Shown piece by piece: positions 4,283-8,620 of a stretch of 8,620 nucleotides of DNA. Under the pieces are notes generated by a model. The model saw nothing but the letters and a program-made list of their open reading frames with translations. It was not told where the DNA came from and searched no databases. The stretch comes from CAYYRI01 sp964474185 (GTDB lineage Bacteria; Patescibacteriota; Minisyncoccia; Minisyncoccales; RBG-13-42-11). Both the position numbers and the translations under genes were made by a program. The DNA is taken from positions 1 through 8,620 of the forward strand of contig CAYYRI010000018.1 in the NCBI GenBank assembly GCA_964474185.1, in the 5' to 3' direction. Within the stretch, counting starts at the first letter, position 1. Every line of letters starts with the position of its first letter.

Positions 4283-5209
4283 ATGGAAAAAATTGGCATC
4301 GTTACCGAGGAAGCGGTTGATCTGCCTCGGGAAACAATAGAAAAATATCAGATAGCGATCGTTCCCGTAAAATTGTTTTGGCCGGAAATAGAAAATCTGC
4401 CGGGAGCAAATACCTTCCAAAAAATGAGAGAATTGGAAAAGACGGGGGACAAGAGCTTCGGCAAGACTTCCCAGCCTTCGCTTAAAGATTTTCTGGATAA
4501 ATACAATTACCAGCTCGAAAAATTCGACAAGGTTATCTGTATTACTCTCACTTCCAAACTTTCCGGAAGCAATAATTCGGCGGTTCAGGCGAAAAAATTC
4601 CTGGAGCCCGAAAAACAAGAAAAAGTTTTCGTTCTGGACTCCTTAAATGCCAGCAGCGGGCAGGCGCTTGTTGTTTTAAAGGCGGTTGAGCTGATCGAAA
4701 GCGGGAAAGGAGTGAACGAAATTGTAAAAGAATTGGAAGAATTCATTCCCAGGGTTCATTGTTATATAATGTTCAAAGACCCGAAGTGGGTGGAGGCTGC
4801 GGGGAGAATATCCCACCTTGTCGCCACCTTAATGAGAGAGATGGGGAAAAGGGGGATTCGTCCGGTAATGACCTTTAAGGAGGGAGTTTTAAAGCCGACT
4901 GGGCTGAAAGCCGGCGCGAAAGACATTCCGGTCGGTCTTTTCAAGCAATTTGAAACGGAAACCGAAAAACTGAGAAAGGAAGGAAAGAAAATCAGGGTAG
5001 CCATCACCCACGGCGACGATCTCGAGGGAGCCCAAAGGCTGAAAGAAATGATTGATGCTTCGACAGGCTCAGCATTAACCCTGAGTGGTAATCGAAGGGT
5101 TGAAAAAGAACCCGAAAACGTTGAGGTAGCCTTTTTGAACATTCTCGACAATATTCTCGGCGCTTTGGCCGGTCCCGACGCCATAACTCTTTCCTGGTGC
5201 GAAATTTAG
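4283..5209 (+). CDS. degV: DegV family (fatty-acid-binding, FakB-like) protein
   Basis: A 308-residue soluble protein. The N-terminus K-I-G-I-V-T-E-E-A-V-D-L-P (3-15), T-S-Q-P-S (62-66), I-T-L-T-S-K-L-S-G-S-N-N-S-A (87-100) and V-L-D-S-L-N-A-S-S-G-Q-A (117-128) are the DegV signatures. Members bind one fatty acid between two domains and, as FakB, present it to the kinase FakA; no fakA gene is in view. Most DegV proteins are about 280-290 residues. This one is longer, and the excess can be assigned to residues about 259-273 (A-S-T-G-S-A-L-T-L-S-G-N-R-R-V), which are encoded by a 40-base palindrome (5058-5097). Without that piece, L-K-E-M-I-D joins K-E-P-E-N-V-E-V naturally. It lies between the last helix and the final strands. 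The C-terminus is A-G-P-D-A-I-T-L-S-W, near the usual G-P-G-A-x-G. It is transcribed alone from the promoter at 4247-4275. Confidence 0.9.
   Translation: MEKIGIVTEEAVDLPRETIEKYQIAIVPVKLFWPEIENLPGANTFQKMRELEKTGDKSFGKTSQPSLKDFLDKYNYQLEKFDKVICITLTSKLSGSNNSAVQAKKFLEPEKQEKVFVLDSLNASSGQALVVLKAVELIESGKGVNEIVKELEEFIPRVHCYIMFKDPKWVEAAGRISHLVATLMREMGKRGIRPVMTFKEGVLKPTGLKAGAKDIPVGLFKQFETETEKLRKEGKKIRVAITHGDDLEGAQRLKEMIDASTGSALTLSGNRRVEKEPENVEVAFLNILDNILGALAGPDAITLSWCEI
5058..5097. repeat. In-frame palindromic element inside degV
   Basis: CTTCGA (5058-5063) pairs with TCGAAG (5092-5097) and CTCAG (5068-5072) with CTGAG (5081-5085), giving a two-stem hairpin. Its 40 bases plus flanking 2 equal 14 codons, so the degV frame is kept. 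The left part CTTCGACAGGCTCAGCA matches 14 of 17 positions of the reverse complement of the right part of the element at 7873-7890 (CTTCGACCTGCTGAGCA). This is the behaviour expected of a dispersed palindromic repeat that tolerates insertion in genes, comparable to Rickettsia palindromic elements. Confidence 0.7.
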
Positions 5210-5228
5210 ACTTTTGACCGTCCTGCTC

Positions 5229-5256
5229 TTGACAAAATTCTCAGTTCTGGTATCAT
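5229..5256 (+). promoter_or_regulatory. Near-consensus promoter with no gene directly after it
   Basis: TTGACA (5229-5234, perfect) and TATCAT (5251-5256, 5 of 6) are separated by 16 bases, the same spacing as the zinc-ribbon-1 and 6266 promoters. Transcription would begin near 5263 and enter a hairpin-rich stretch that ends in a terminator at 5431-5460. Confidence 0.7.
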
Positions 5257-5262
5257 TCTTTT

Positions 5263-5460
5263 TGAGAGACGCAAATAAAATAGTCTTTTTATTTTTCTCT
5301 CAAAAAACAGATTTCTAAGGCAAAAAAGAAAAAGATCATTACTTTTCCTTTAAGCCAAGGGGAACTGTCAATTATAATGGTTGAGACACCAAAAATGGCT
5401 GAAGAGCCAAAACCTTAGTTTAAAAGGTGAGAAAAGCGCCCAATCGGGCGCCTTTCTTTT
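5263..5460 (+). ncRNA. Candidate structured small RNA or leader RNA
   Basis: The stretch between a near-consensus promoter and an intrinsic terminator holds no credible gene but several hairpins. TTTTTGAGAGA (5259-5269) pairs with TCTCTCAAAAA (5296-5306), enclosing AAATAAAA/TTTTATTT (5273-5280, 5287-5294). AAAGAAAAAG (5325-5334) pairs with CTTTTCCTTT (5342-5351) with one mismatch. TGGCT-GAAG-AGCCA (about 5397-5410) is enclosed by GGTT/AACC. The ~200-base product matches no RNA family I recognise (no SRP, 6S, tmRNA or RNase P signature). It could be a free small RNA, or a leader controlling the protease-like gene 31 bases beyond the terminator. An internal TATAAT at 5373-5378 might give a shorter form. 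A 13-codon ATG frame at 5377 is noted but not called. Confidence 0.4.
5431..5460 (+). terminator. Intrinsic terminator before the C39-like gene
   Basis: GCGCCC (5436-5441) and GGGCGC (5446-5451) form a perfect GC stem with an AATC loop. The stem extends past one A-C mismatch through GAAA/TTTC (5431-5434, 5453-5456), followed by TTTT. It lies 30 bases upstream of ATG 5491. Confidence 0.85.
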
Positions 5461-5472
5461 CTTTCGGATTCT

Positions 5473-5478
5473 TACTAT
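5473..5478 (+). promoter_or_regulatory. -10 element for the C39-like gene
   Basis: TACTAT, 4 of 6 to consensus and identical to the -10 at 6288-6293, ends 12 bases before ATG 5491. This predicts a leader of only about 5 bases. No good -35 is seen at the right distance, and no Shine-Dalgarno sequence is present. Confidence 0.35.
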
Positions 5479-5490
5479 TATGAAATAAAC

Positions 5491-5985
5491 ATGATAAAAC
5501 TGAAACCTTTCCGTCAAACTCCGGGCCTTTGCGGTCCGGCTTCCCTGAAAATGGTATTGGATTACTACGGGGTTTCGGTTTCAGAGCAGGAACTTGCCAG
5601 ATTAGCGGGCTCTTCTAAAGAAAAGGGGACTTCCGTTTCGGGACTGATTAAAGCGGCGAAACGCTTAGGGTTTGATGCTTTCGTGAAAAAGAACAGTTCC
5701 CTGGACGATTTGAGACATTTTACGGAGAAAAAAATTCCCGTAATTGTCGACTGGTTTTTTGAAGACGACGGGCATTATTCGGTCGTGGTGGATATGGGTA
5801 AAAAAGAGATAACGCTCATGGATCCTACCCTGAGGAAGATTTTGATATATGTAAGGAGAAGGAGATTCTTTCTTAAGGATTTTCTCAGGGTTTGGTTTGA
5901 TTTTCCGGGAGATTACATCAAAAGCCCGAAAGATTTGGTTCTGAGGCTGATGCTGGTTGTGACTCCAAAGAAAAACCCCCGTTAA
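5491..5985 (+). CDS. Stand-alone C39-like papain-fold cysteine peptidase domain
   Basis: A 164-residue protein that is essentially one peptidase-C39-like domain, starting directly in the fold. Gln9 (R-Q-T-P-G) is the expected oxyanion residue, Cys14 in L-C-G-P-A-S-L the nucleophile, His95 in G-H-Y-S-V-V-V-D the base, and Asp111 in M-D-P-T the third catalytic residue, all in family order and spacing. C39 domains usually cleave double-glycine leader peptides of bacteriocins and are fused to ABC exporters; here there is no membrane or ATPase part, no signal peptide and no exporter beside it, so a cytoplasmic protease or a C39_2-type activity of unknown substrate is more likely. A -10-like TACTAT sits 12 bases before the ATG. 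The last codons (K-K-N-P-R-stop) lie inside the terminator palindrome 5967-6000, with TAA in the loop. Confidence 0.85.
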   Translation: MIKLKPFRQTPGLCGPASLKMVLDYYGVSVSEQELARLAGSSKEKGTSVSGLIKAAKRLGFDAFVKKNSSLDDLRHFTEKKIPVIVDWFFEDDGHYSVVVDMGKKEITLMDPTLRKILIYVRRRRFFLKDFLRVWFDFPGDYIKSPKDLVLRLMLVVTPKKNPR

Positions 5986-6000
5986 CGGGGGTTTTTCTTT
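5967..6000. terminator. Perfect bidirectional terminator overlapping the C39-like stop codon
   Basis: A perfect 34-base palindrome with arms AAAGAAAAACCCCCG (5967-5981) and CGGGGGTTTTTCTTT (5986-6000) around a short TTAA centre. The TAA stop (5983-5985) is in the centre. It serves both the plus-strand peptidase gene and the convergent zinc-ribbon gene whose stop is at 6008. Confidence 0.92.
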
Positions 6001-6007
6001 TTCCGAG

Positions 6008-6196
6008 CTATTTTCCAAATTTTTGAGTTTTTCTTTTTGACCAACACTCTTTGCAATAAATTGGTCTGTCCGGCGCCGGAGTAAACGGAAGTTCGGTTAT
6101 CGGCGTTCCGCAATCGGCGCATTTCCAGTCTCCCTTGATCATTTCTCTGGGAGGGAAATCCTTTTTCGGGCTGTCATCAATTTTTTTGAAGGCCAT
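6008..6196 (-). CDS. Small CxxC zinc-ribbon protein, copy 2
   Basis: A 62-residue paralogue of the protein at 3384-3566. I choose ATG 6196 (M-A-F-K-K) over the upstream in-frame ATG at 6277, because M-A-F is shared with copy 1 and the upstream extension crosses promoter-like DNA. Zinc ligands are Cys26 and Cys29 (W-K-C-A-D-C-G) and Cys48 and Cys51 (Y-C-K-E-C). Shared with copy 1 are G-x-W-K-C-x-D-C-G, I-T-E-L-P-F-x-P, D-R-P-x-Y-C and the basic K-R-x-x-Q-x-F-G tail; the N-terminal 15 residues and loop lengths differ. Having two diverged copies 2.6 kb apart, each with its own promoter and terminator, implies separate roles or dosage rather than recent duplication. Its function is unknown; nucleic-acid or ribosome association is inference. 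It has no Shine-Dalgarno sequence. Confidence 0.88.
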   Translation of the reverse strand: MAFKKIDDSPKKDFPPREMIKGDWKCADCGTPITELPFTPAPDRPIYCKECWSKRKTQKFGK

Positions 6197-6215
6197 ATAC
6201 GAATAGATTAAATTT

Positions 6216-6244
6216 AAATTAAGACGTCTCGACTTGTTCGTCAA
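6216..6244 (-). promoter_or_regulatory. Possible promoter for zinc ribbon 2
   Basis: TTGACG (6244-6239, 5 of 6) and TAATTT (6221-6216, 3 of 6) are 17 bases apart on the minus strand. They predict a leader of about 15 bases to ATG 6196. The weak -10 limits confidence. Confidence 0.35.
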
Positions 6245-6265
6245 TATTATTATATTTAACGCCTC

Positions 6266-6293
6266 TTGAGATGTCAAGCGGTAGTGGTACTAT
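6266..6293 (+). promoter_or_regulatory. Promoter of the 6312 gene
   Basis: TTGAGA (6266-6271, 5 of 6) and TACTAT (6288-6293, 4 of 6) with a 16-base spacer predict a start near 6300 and an ~12-base leader. It stands back to back with the zinc-ribbon-2 promoter in the 115-base divergent gap. Confidence 0.5.
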
Positions 6294-6311
6294 GAAATAA
6301 GGAAAACTGGG

Positions 6312-6581
6312 ATGAAAATCAAAGATAGTAAAAACATAAAATACGAGCATCTTCCCCAAATAGGCCAAAGTGAGGAATATGAGAAAATTGAGCCGAACGA
6401 ATGTTTCCTCGCGAGTTTTGAGAGGACGGACGACAAACTTATTCTGTATTTCAAAAACAGAAGCCAGGCCGTTATAAGGGCGCTGAATATCACCGGAGGA
6501 AGGGAAATCGATTTGATCGAAGAAAAACTAAATGGTTCGATAGGAAAGAACTACGAAGAAATTTTAAATATCAATCTCTAA
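6312..6581 (+). CDS. Unidentified 89-residue acidic protein
   Basis: Starts M-K-I-K-D-S-K and ends I-L-N-I-N-L, with TAA at 6579-6581. It is a soluble, mixed-charge protein with no signal peptide, membrane segment or metal motif; its single Cys is in N-E-C-F-L-A-S-F. The alternation around K-L-I-L-Y-F-K-N-R-S-Q-A-V-I-R-A-L-N and the helix D-L-I-E-E-K-L-N suggest a small alpha/beta fold. I do not recognise a family. It has its own promoter (6266-6293) and terminator (6595-6629), so it is an independent unit. A purine-rich stretch AAGGAAAA precedes the ATG, but at 7 bases or more and with only a weak match to anti-Shine-Dalgarno. Confidence 0.75.
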   Translation: MKIKDSKNIKYEHLPQIGQSEEYEKIEPNECFLASFERTDDKLILYFKNRSQAVIRALNITGGREIDLIEEKLNGSIGKNYEEILNINL

Positions 6582-6594
6582 TCCTAATTCTTTG

Positions 6595-6629
6595 GGGCGG
6601 TTCAATGATTTGCGACCGCCCATTTTTTT
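6595..6629 (+). terminator. Intrinsic terminator of the 6312 gene
   Basis: GGGCGGT (6595-6601) pairs with ACCGCCC (6615-6621), with a further T-G wobble, followed by CA and a run of 7 T (6623-6629). It lies 13 bases after the stop codon. Confidence 0.88.
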
Positions 6630-6642
6630 GTCCGTAGCGCAC

Positions 6643-6672
6643 TTTACTTGAAAATCGAATTAGTAGTAAAAT
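6643..6672 (+). promoter_or_regulatory. Possible promoter of the thioredoxin/CcdA gene
   Basis: TTTACT (6643-6648, 4 of 6) and TAAAAT (6667-6672, 5 of 6) are 18 bases apart. The expected transcription start is about 6679, next to ATG 6680, so translation from 6680 would be leaderless. AAAGGA at 6673-6678 would instead favour ATG 6689. Confidence 0.4.
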
Positions 6673-6679
6673 AAAGGAT

Positions 6680-7837
6680 ATGTTCAGCATGAAAAAAATA
6701 ATCTTGGCAGAGATTTTTTTGATTTCCCTTTTCAACCTTTTTCCGGTTTTCGTTTCGCCCGTTTCCGCCCAGGGGAAAACGGAGATCGATTTTTTTTACA
6801 GCCAGACCTGTCCTCACTGCAAGGAAGAAAAAGAATTTTTAAAGAATCTGAAAGAACAATATCCCGAAATCGAGATAAAAGAGTACGAAGTGATTTATAA
6901 CGCGGAAAATCAAAAAATTTTAAGAGACTTTTTCGAAAAATACAAAGTGCCGGAAACGGAACAGGGATGGGTGCCGGTCACCTTTACCTCCACCAAATAT
7001 TTCATCGGTTTTAACCAGCAAATCGGAGCAGAGATTGAAAGCTGCCTGAATCAGTGTTTGGCCGGAGAAAAAACGACAGCTCCTCAAAAAATCAAAATTC
7101 CGTTGATAGGCAGCGTTGATATTTCCAAAATGTCTTTGCCGGTGCTGACGCTGGTCATCGGAATCCTGGATGGCTTTAACCCCTGCGCGATGTGGATTCT
7201 TGTCATTTTGATTTCTCTTTTGTTGTCCCTCAAATCCAGAAAGAAAATAGCTTTGGTCGGCGGGACGTTTATTTTTGCCGAAGGGCTTTTGTATTTTCTT
7301 TTTATGACCGCCTGGCTGAACGTATTTTTGGCCGTAAAATACGGCCTTCTGACCAGGATTTTAATCGGGGTTTTCGGGATTGTTTTCGGAATTTGGCGAT
7401 TCAGGGATTTTCTCACCTGGAAGCCCGGAGTCTGCAAAGTTATCGACCATTCGGAATCTCAGGTGAAGCTTGTCGATAAAATGAAAAAAGTACTGGAATC
7501 GACAACCGTTCCCGCGACGGTTTTGGGCGTAATAGCTCTGGCTTTCGGAGTAAACCTCATAGAGTTTGTCTGTTCCGCCGGTTTTCCCGTCATTTATACT
7601 AAGATTCTGGCCCTCCAAAACATCACCGGAATCCAATATTATCTTTATCTGCTCGGCTACAACCTTTTATACATGCTCGACGACTTTATAGTTTTTTCCG
7701 TTGCTTTTTTCACCTTCAATCGTTTCAATTTTTCCGATAAATATAACAGGTATTCGACTCTGGTGGCGGGAATCCTGATTTTCATCCTTGGAATATTGAT
7801 GATTTTCAAACCTCAACTTTTAATGTTCGCCCAGTAG
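6680..7837 (+). CDS. Exported CPHC thioredoxin-like domain fused to a CcdA/DsbD-type membrane domain
   Basis: A 385-residue protein. Residues 1-30 form a signal peptide (M-K-K-I-I-L core, cleavage after V-S-A30). Residues about 34-127 are a thioredoxin/glutaredoxin-like domain with C44-P-H-C47, a likely cis-proline in G-W-V-P-V (Pro99) and an extra C122-x3-C126 pair. From about 150 there are roughly six membrane helices, with G-F-N-P-C-A-M-W (Cys169) in the first and E-F-V-C-S-A-G-F-P (Cys298) in the fourth: the paired intramembrane cysteines of CcdA/DsbD proteins. The expected job is to carry reducing power from cytoplasmic thioredoxin across the membrane to extracytoplasmic disulfides; unlike DsbD, the soluble domain is N-terminal. 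The start is either 6680 or ATG 6689 (M-K-K), which has AAAGGA ten bases upstream and may be the true one. The stop lies in the palindromic element at 7830-7903. Confidence 0.88.
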   Translation: MFSMKKIILAEIFLISLFNLFPVFVSPVSAQGKTEIDFFYSQTCPHCKEEKEFLKNLKEQYPEIEIKEYEVIYNAENQKILRDFFEKYKVPETEQGWVPVTFTSTKYFIGFNQQIGAEIESCLNQCLAGEKTTAPQKIKIPLIGSVDISKMSLPVLTLVIGILDGFNPCAMWILVILISLLLSLKSRKKIALVGGTFIFAEGLLYFLFMTAWLNVFLAVKYGLLTRILIGVFGIVFGIWRFRDFLTWKPGVCKVIDHSESQVKLVDKMKKVLESTTVPATVLGVIALAFGVNLIEFVCSAGFPVIYTKILALQNITGIQYYLYLLGYNLLYMLDDFIVFSVAFFTFNRFNFSDKYNRYSTLVAGILIFILGILMIFKPQLLMFAQ

Positions 7838-7903
7838 AGCAACTTCGACATCCCGCTGAAAGCGGGATAATACTGCTCAGCAGGTCGAAGATGTCTTACT
7901 GGG
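7830..7903. repeat. Palindromic element able to fold as a three-way junction
   Basis: The outer stem is CCCAGTA (7830-7836) with TACTGGG (7897-7903). A 6x6 internal loop follows, then CTTCGAC (7843-7849) with GTCGAAG (7884-7890). This encloses ATCCCGCT-GAA-AGCGGGAT (7850-7868) and, after AATA, CTGC-TCA-GCAG (7873-7883). All arms are perfect. It overlaps the stop codon of the membrane gene and ends 15 bases before the glutamate synthase ATG. No T-run follows, so it is not a standard terminator. It shares the CTTCGAC and CTCAGCA units with the degV insertion and a GAAAGCGGGA hairpin with 3769-3784. Confidence 0.7.
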
Positions 7904-7918
7904 TTCGGTTAAATAATT

Positions 7919-8620
7919 ATGGACCAGGAATGGATAAAAGAAATTCAAAAAAGGATTGACCAAGTTCCGATTTCGAGCGGACGCTCCTTGAAGTGGAGGA
8001 AAATCAGTTTTGAAGATCTGGTTTTTCTGCCGGCTCAGATTTATAAAAGACCGGTTGACTACTACAAGGAAAAGATTATTTCGAAAACAATCATCGGGAA
8101 GCTCAGCAAGAAACCGATCGAAATAGAAACTCCCGTCATCATCGGGGCGATGTCTTTCGGCGCCTTGAGCAGGGAAGCCAAAACCGTCCTGGCCAAAGCT
8201 TCGGCGATGGCGGGGACGATGGAAAACACGGGAGAGGGAGGAATGTTGCCGGAAGAAAGAGAGTTTTCTAAAAAATTGATAGTCCAGTATTCCACCGGCA
8301 GGTTTGGAATCGATGACTCGGTTTTGAAAAAAGCCGATGCTGTCGAAATAAAGATCGGCCAGGGAGCCAAAGGGGGCATGGGCGGGCTGCTTCCGAAAGA
8401 AAAGGTTACCGATGAAATTGCTGAAATCAGAAAAATTGAAAAAGGCAAAGACGTCCATTCGCCGGCTTATCATCTGGACATAAAAAATGCGGATGATTTG
8501 AAAAAAAGAGTGGAATGGCTGAGAGAAGTCACTGGCGGAGTCCCTATTATCATTAAATTGGCGGCCGGAGACGTTGAAAACGACGTAAAACTGGCAGTTC
8601 TTGCCAGCCCCGACGTAATT
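7919..8620 (+). CDS. gltB: Partial: glutamate synthase, FMN-binding (GltB-type) domain protein
   Basis: 234 codons from ATG 7919, open to the right edge. T-P-V-I-I-G-A-M-S-F-G-A-L-S (71-84), M-E-N-T-G-E-G-G (101-108), Q-Y-S-T-G-R-F-G-I (123-131), the glycine-rich K-I-G-Q-G-A-K-G-G-M-G-G-L-L-P (145-159) and H-S-P-A-Y-H-L-D-I (180-188) are hallmark motifs of the glutamate synthase FMN/2-oxoglutarate barrel. The protein begins at this domain, without the N-terminal amidotransferase domain of the large bacterial enzyme, so it resembles the split archaeal-type form in which amidotransferase and GXGXG domains are separate genes. It would make glutamate from 2-oxoglutarate and ammonia delivered from glutamine; partner genes may lie beyond the window. 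No Shine-Dalgarno sequence; TTAAAT at 7909-7914 is a possible -10. Its G+C is higher than that of the left half of the window. Confidence 0.92.
   Translation, partial: MDQEWIKEIQKRIDQVPISSGRSLKWRKISFEDLVFLPAQIYKRPVDYYKEKIISKTIIGKLSKKPIEIETPVIIGAMSFGALSREAKTVLAKASAMAGTMENTGEGGMLPEEREFSKKLIVQYSTGRFGIDDSVLKKADAVEIKIGQGAKGGMGGLLPKEKVTDEIAEIRKIEKGKDVHSPAYHLDIKNADDLKKRVEWLREVTGGVPIIIKLAAGDVENDVKLAVLASPDVI

Noticed and set aside
4762..5184. Minus-strand frame opposite degV
   Set aside because: Serine- and proline-rich shadow with no start signal; DegV is unambiguous on the plus strand.
5377..5418. 13-codon ATG frame with AAGGGG upstream
   Set aside because: Spacing to the ATG is about 12 bases, the ATG overlaps a TATAAT-like sequence and the product is very short; better explained as part of a structured RNA region.
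7877..8473. Long minus-strand frames opposite glutamate synthase
   Set aside because: The plus strand encodes unmistakable glutamate synthase motifs throughout.
1..8620. tRNA, rRNA, CRISPR array, transposase, integrase or replication origin
   Set aside because: No cloverleaf with CCA-type acceptor, no regularly spaced repeats and no matching protein motifs were seen on either strand.

Overview
The window looks like chromosomal DNA of an uncultivated Patescibacteria (Candidate Phyla Radiation) lineage, perhaps Parcubacteria-like. Evidence for this is the set of small conserved proteins (two paralogous ~60-residue CxxC zinc ribbons, a lone holin-fold protein), a thioredoxin-like/CcdA membrane fusion, short intergenic spacers, and many starts without a Shine-Dalgarno sequence. 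TGA is used as an ordinary stop at several gene ends, so the UGA-recoded lineages are excluded. The taxonomic placement is inference.

Bases 1-2215 form an AT-rich block (about one third G+C in sampled lines, against roughly half in sampled lines of the degV and glutamate synthase genes). It is one plus-strand operon: the C-terminal end of a probable radical SAM/SPASM protein, a histidine-phosphatase-family protein, a complete radical SAM/SPASM enzyme, and a third radical SAM gene that stops just after its iron-sulfur motif. The last two junctions are 4-base ATGA overlaps. The composition and the broken last gene suggest an acquired, partly decayed modification or biosynthesis cluster whose right edge is near 2215.

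Bases 2216-3303 hold a cold-shock protein with a clear terminator, a small two-segment membrane ORF interrupted by one in-frame TAA, an unidentified ~81-residue ORF and a possible 25-residue basic peptide. A strong hairpin at 3347-3378 ends this side and also serves the convergent zinc-ribbon gene on the minus strand. Bases 3384-4237 are minus strand: zinc ribbon 1 with a consensus promoter and a ~135-base leader, a composite palindrome, and a holin-family protein with a structured leader.

Bases 4283-6000 are plus strand: a DegV-family lipid-binding protein carrying an in-frame palindromic insertion, then a promoter-to-terminator stretch of ~200 bases with several hairpins and no convincing gene (candidate ncRNA or leader), then a stand-alone C39-like cysteine protease domain whose stop codon lies inside its own terminator. 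Zinc ribbon 2 (minus strand) converges on that terminator. It is followed on the plus strand by an unidentified 89-residue protein, a secreted CPHC thioredoxin-like domain fused to a CcdA/DsbD-type membrane domain, and the start of an FMN-binding glutamate synthase gene that runs off the window.

The most notable non-coding signal is a family of palindromic elements sharing CTTCGAC/GTCGAAG arms, CTCAG cores and a CCCGCTGAAAGCGGGA-like hairpin. They occur inside degV, between the thioredoxin/CcdA and glutamate synthase genes (where they can fold as a three-way junction), and, more divergently, beside the holin gene. Several promoters lie so close to their start codons that leaderless or near-leaderless transcripts are predicted. 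I see no tRNA, rRNA, CRISPR array, transposase or plasmid origin.
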